Of a DNA stretch of 64,000 nucleotides, positions 60,999-64,000 are shown one piece after another. Position numbers and translations under genes: made by a program. Numbering within the stretch: position 1 is the stretch's first letter; each line of letters starts with the position of its first letter. The notes beneath the pieces are model-generated. The model worked only from the letters and a program-made list of their open reading frames with translations, ran no database searches and was not told the DNA's origin. The stretch comes from Gammaproteobacteria bacterium (GTDB lineage Bacteria > Pseudomonadota > Gammaproteobacteria > Steroidobacterales > Woeseiaceae): positions 1-64,000 of the forward strand of contig JAOUIH010000003.1 in the NCBI GenBank assembly GCA_029884165.1. Direction: 5' to 3'.

Positions 60999-61738
60999 CC
61001 CGCCTTGCCCTGGGCGGCCACTGCCCGGGCTGCGGCGGCAACCGCCTCGGGGTCGCCCAGGAATTTTCGGGATCGCGGTTCGAGTTCGTCGTCCAGGTCG
61101 TAGAGGAGGGGAATCCCGGTCGGAATGTTGAAGCCGGTGATCTCGTCCTCCGACATGCCATCGAGCATCTTCACGAGTGCCCGCAGACTGTTGCCGTGCG
61201 CCGAAATGAGCACGTTCCTGCCTGCGCGCAAGTCAGGCGCTATGCGCTCGTGCCAGCACGGGCTGACGCGATCGAGCGTCGTCGCGAGCGACTCGGTGCC
61301 CGGCAGGCCGGTGATACCTCGGTAGCGCGGGTCGTGGGAGGGATGCCTGGTGTCGCTCGCTTCGAGCGGAGGCGGAGCGATAGCGTAGCTGCGACGCCAG
61401 ATGTGCACCTGGTCCTCGCCGTATTTCGCCGCCGTTTCCCCCTTGTTGAGGCCCTGCAGCGCGCCGTAATGTCGCTCGTTGAGGCGCCAGTCACAGGTGA
61501 CCGGAATCCACATCCGGTCCAGCTCGTCGAGTATCAGCCACAGCGTTCGGATCGCCCGTTTGAGCACGGACGTATAGGCGACGTCGAATACGAAATCGAG
61601 ATCGGCGAGAGTCTTGCCGGCGGCGGCGGCCTCGCGGCGTCCCTGCTCGGTAAGATCTACGTCGGTCCAGCCCGTGAACAGGTTCTTGAGATTCCACTCG
61701 CTCTGGCCGTGACGACAAAGCAACAATTTTCCAGCCAT
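60995..61738 (-). CDS. gpmA: 2,3-bisphosphoglycerate-dependent phosphoglycerate mutase
   Basis: The 247-residue glycolytic/gluconeogenic enzyme interconverts 3- and 2-phosphoglycerate. The phosphohistidine site is [42 protein letters not shown] and the second His segment [18 protein letters not shown] complete the active site. It is typical of the cofactor-dependent GpmA group. The start is ATG 61738. It is 29 bases downstream of the glutamate dehydrogenase gene on the same strand. Confidence 0.96.
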   Translation of the reverse strand: MAGKLLLCRHGQSEWNLKNLFTGWTDVDLTEQGRREAAAAGKTLADLDFVFDVAYTSVLKRAIRTLWLILDELDRMWIPVTCDWRLNERHYGALQGLNKGETAAKYGEDQVHIWRRSYAIAPPPLEASDTRHPSHDPRYRGITGLPGTESLATTLDRVSPCWHERIAPDLRAGRNVLISAHGNSLRALVKMLDGMSEDEITGFNIPTGIPLLYDLDDELEPRSRKFLGDPEAVAAAARAVAAQGKAG

Positions 61739-61767
61739 TTCTGCTCCCGTGTTGCGCGCGGCCAGCC

Positions 61768-64000
61768 TCAGCCGGGCGTCGATTGATCGCTGGCGACCAG
61801 CCGCCTGAGCTCCTGCGCCGCCACAGAGAGTGTCGCGAAGTCGACCTCCGTGCGCAATTTCATTTCACGCAGCACGCCATCGTAGCGCAACAACGCGGCG
61901 CCATTTTCCTTCTGCCACTTCTCGAACAGTTTGACCGGGGTAAGCCTGCTGCGTGTCTTCAGCAGTCTCACGCCCAGCTCCCTGCGTATGGCATAGAACT
62001 CGTCGCGCAGGTTCCCGCGGGCCATTGCCTGCCAGCGCCCGCTGACCTCGAGTGCCTCGACCGAGCGGTGCAGCCAGACGACACCGAGCCGCTGGCTCAG
62101 CATCGCGTACATGCGCGCCGTCTGGAACACATCCTTCCTGCAAATGACTGACAGATCTGCAATGTCGAGGCCGCCGCGGGTCAGCAGCAGTCCCGCCATA
62201 CGACGCGCGAGGCCCTCGGGCACACCCAGGGCTTCGAGTTCCTCGTAGGCGCGTTGCTGCCGTTCCTTGCCGTCCCCGACGACGATGCTGCTCGATCGAC
62301 TGAACACGGTCGACAGCGGTCCCTTCAGGTGCGCGACGGCCTGGACGATATCGAGATCCTCACCGAAGCGATTGATCAGCCAGTAACAGGCGTGCCGGAG
62401 TATACGACTCACCTCGAACATCATGTCGCGCTGCAGCGTCGCCGGGATCTGGTAATCCAGCGCCTCGATTTCCTGCCAGATCTGGCTGGCCTGGCAAATC
62501 TCGCGGGCGATGATGTAAGCGCGTGCGATCGTTACGACACTCGCATTCGTGTCGGCCTGTATCCGCTTGACGAACACAGGTCCCATCCGGTTGACGATGT
62601 TGTTCGAGATAAGCGTGGAGAGGATTTCGCGACTCAAACGGTGCTTCGGTATGAGGTCCGCATAACGCAGCCGCAGTACTTTGGGGAAGTAGCGCTGCGG
62701 ATCCGTAGTAAGGAAGTCCTCCAGCGACGCACTCGAACTCGTCAGTCCGTTGTACAGGTCGATTTTCGCGTAGCTCAGGACAATCGCGATTTCCGGGCGT
62801 GTCAGCCCCTGCTTGCGTCGATGCCGCTCCTCGATTTCCGCCTCGTCGGGAAGAAATTCGATCGCGCGATCCAGTAATCCCGTCTTCTCGAGGTTCGTGA
62901 TCAATCGCGCGCTCTCGTCGAGCCGTTCCGCCGCACGGGCCTCCATCATGCTGATGGCCTGCGTTTGCAGGTAGTTGTTGCGCAGGACGAATGCGGCGAC
63001 GTCGTCGGTCATTTCTACCAGGAGCTTGTTGCGCCTTGCACGCGTAAGGCGTCCCTCGCGCTCGGCCATGCCCAGCAGGATCTTGATGTTGACCTCGCGG
63101 TCGGAGCTGTCGACTCCTGCACTGTTGTCTATGAAGTCGGTATTGATCCGGCCCCCGTTCAGTCCGTACTCGATACGGGCGCGTTGCGTCAGCCCCAGGT
63201 TGCCGCCTTCGCCGATTACCTTGCAGCGCAGCTGGTTGGCATTTATGCGAACCCCGTCATTGCTTCGGTCACCGACGTCAGCATGGCTTTCCGTGCTCGC
63301 CTTGACGTAGGTTCCAATTCCACCGTTCCACAGCAGGTCCACACGCATCTTGAGGATCGACTGGATCAATTGCAGTGGCTGGACAACGGTCTCCGCGATG
63401 TCGAGCAGTTTGCGCGCTTCGGGCGACAAGCGAATCTGCTTGGCCTGGCGCGAGAATACGCCGCCGCCTTTCGAAATCAGCTTCTCGTCGTAGTCGCTCC
63501 AGCGGGAACGCGGCAGGCTGAACAGCCGCTGGCGCTCCCGGAAGCTCGCTTCCATGTCTGGTTCCGGGTCGATGAAAATATGCTCGTGGTTGAACGCCGC
63601 GACGAGCCGGATTTTCTCGGACAGCAGCATGCCGTTGCCAAATACGTCGCCGGCCATATCGCCTATGCCGGCCACCGTAAAGGGCTCGGACTGTATGTTC
63701 ACTCCCTGTTCGCGGAAATGCCGCTTGACCGCTTCCCAGCCGCCGCGCGCAGTAATGGCCATTTTCTTGTGGTCATAGCCCACCGAGCCGCCAGAGGCGA
63801 AGGCGTCGTTGAGCCAGAATCCGTATTCGATCGAAAGCTGGTTTGCTATATCGGAAAAGGTCGCGGTGCCTTTGTCGGCGGCAACGACGAGGTACGGGTC
63901 GTCCTGGTCCCGGCGAACGACGTTCGCCGGGGCGACGACCGCGCCATTCACGACGTTGTCGGTTATGTCCAGCAGGCCGGAAATAAACGTCTTGTAGCAA
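61768..64000 (-). CDS. gdhB: NAD-specific glutamate dehydrogenase, large (GDH-180 type), C-terminal part
   Basis: The frame is open to the window edge, so only about 744 C-terminal residues are seen of a family normally about 1,600 long. The visible part includes [69 protein letters not shown] and [21 protein letters not shown], all hallmarks of the large NAD-dependent enzyme. It oxidises glutamate to 2-oxoglutarate and ammonium, a route for using polyamine- and cyanophycin-derived nitrogen and carbon. No frameshift is seen in the part present. The gene starts outside the window. Confidence 0.95.
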   Translation of the reverse strand, partial: CYKTFISGLLDITDNVVNGAVVAPANVVRRDQDDPYLVVAADKGTATFSDIANQLSIEYGFWLNDAFASGGSVGYDHKKMAITARGGWEAVKRHFREQGVNIQSEPFTVAGIGDMAGDVFGNGMLLSEKIRLVAAFNHEHIFIDPEPDMEASFRERQRLFSLPRSRWSDYDEKLISKGGGVFSRQAKQIRLSPEARKLLDIAETVVQPLQLIQSILKMRVDLLWNGGIGTYVKASTESHADVGDRSNDGVRINANQLRCKVIGEGGNLGLTQRARIEYGLNGGRINTDFIDNSAGVDSSDREVNIKILLGMAEREGRLTRARRNKLLVEMTDDVAAFVLRNNYLQTQAISMMEARAAERLDESARLITNLEKTGLLDRAIEFLPDEAEIEERHRRKQGLTRPEIAIVLSYAKIDLYNGLTSSSASLEDFLTTDPQRYFPKVLRLRYADLIPKHRLSREILSTLISNNIVNRMGPVFVKRIQADTNASVVTIARAYIIAREICQASQIWQEIEALDYQIPATLQRDMMFEVSRILRHACYWLINRFGEDLDIVQAVAHLKGPLSTVFSRSSSIVVGDGKERQQRAYEELEALGVPEGLARRMAGLLLTRGGLDIADLSVICRKDVFQTARMYAMLSQRLGVVWLHRSVEALEVSGRWQAMARGNLRDEFYAIRRELGVRLLKTRSRLTPVKLFEKWQKENGAALLRYDGVLREMKLRTEVDFATLSVAAQELRRLVASDQSTPG

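Noticed and set aside
1-64000. Prophage, insertion sequence, integron, CRISPR array or tRNA/rRNA gene
   Set aside because: I found no transposase, integrase, recombinase or Cas protein, no regularly spaced repeats, and no tRNA-like T-arm sequence in the gaps I read. The gene content looks like ordinary chromosome throughout.

Overview
This is a GC-rich, gene-dense stretch of bacterial chromosome. It holds about 58 protein genes, including one 3' end and one gene running off the right edge. The gene set (QueF, Spu/Puu polyamine genes, PuuR-type regulator, GlnRS, ~180-kDa-type NAD-glutamate dehydrogenase, TesB, GpmA, beta-alanine/malonate-semialdehyde enzymes) and the many GTG/TTG starts suggest a free-living, aerobic, heterotrophic gammaproteobacterium, possibly one of the marine Woeseiales/Steroidobacterales-type lineages. 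That placement is inference from gene content, not a phylogeny. I saw no rRNA, tRNA, CRISPR array, prophage or insertion sequence.

Layout. 0-1 kb: end of an unknown gene and queF. 1-7.5 kb: a cyanophycin operon with an isoaspartyl dipeptidase, cyanophycinase, cyanophycin synthetase and a second synthetase-like protein that lacks the ATP-grasp domain. 7.6-10.9 kb: TPR lipoprotein, alpha/beta hydrolase and EVE protein. 11-13 kb: a low-affinity phosphate uptake pair (DUF47/PhoU-like plus Pit). 13-20.5 kb: gamma-glutamyltransferase, MFS transporter, a gamma-glutamylpolyamine-synthetase-like enzyme, an IclR regulator and an NhaC-type antiporter with an extra exported N-terminal domain. 20.5-22 kb: maleylacetoacetate isomerase and a signal-peptide-bearing methyltransferase. 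22-30.6 kb: polyamine catabolism in the order spuA-spuB-spuC-speB with a PuuR-like repressor, then beta-alanine transaminase and malonate-semialdehyde dehydrogenase.

30.6-38.9 kb: a form II (AYRGAGR) CO-dehydrogenase-like molybdenum hydroxylase cluster, coxG-S-L-M-D-E-F, with a TetR regulator. 39-42 kb: a 1038-residue protein joining two receiver-like domains, a Pro/Ala-rich linker, one membrane helix and a C-terminal TonB domain. 42-48.4 kb: thrS, a Fur/Zur regulator, glnS, a SAM hydroxide adenosyltransferase and a queuosine-precursor transporter. 48.4-50.8 kb: two acyl-CoA dehydrogenases. 51-54.4 kb: molybdopterin genes moaA-moaC-mobA-moaD-moaE and a MocA-type cytidylyltransferase. 54.6-60.5 kb: MaoC-like protein, a cysteine synthase-glutaredoxin fusion, a 58-residue membrane protein, an AlkK-type acyl-CoA ligase, a degenerate SDR and a TesB thioesterase. 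60.5-64 kb: gamma-carbonic-anhydrase-like protein, gpmA and the C-terminal part of NAD-glutamate dehydrogenase.

How it fits together. The dominant theme is nitrogen: storage as cyanophycin (Asp/Arg), polyamine and beta-alanine breakdown, gamma-glutamyl chemistry and glutamate oxidation. A second theme is molybdenum: the CODH-like enzyme needs a cytosine-dinucleotide form of the cofactor, and both the pterin pathway and a candidate cytidylyltransferase lie 13-16 kb downstream. The most interesting items are the Mur-ligase-only cyanophycin synthetase paralogue, the receiver-TonB fusion, the form II CODH-like cluster and the cysteine synthase-glutaredoxin fusion.
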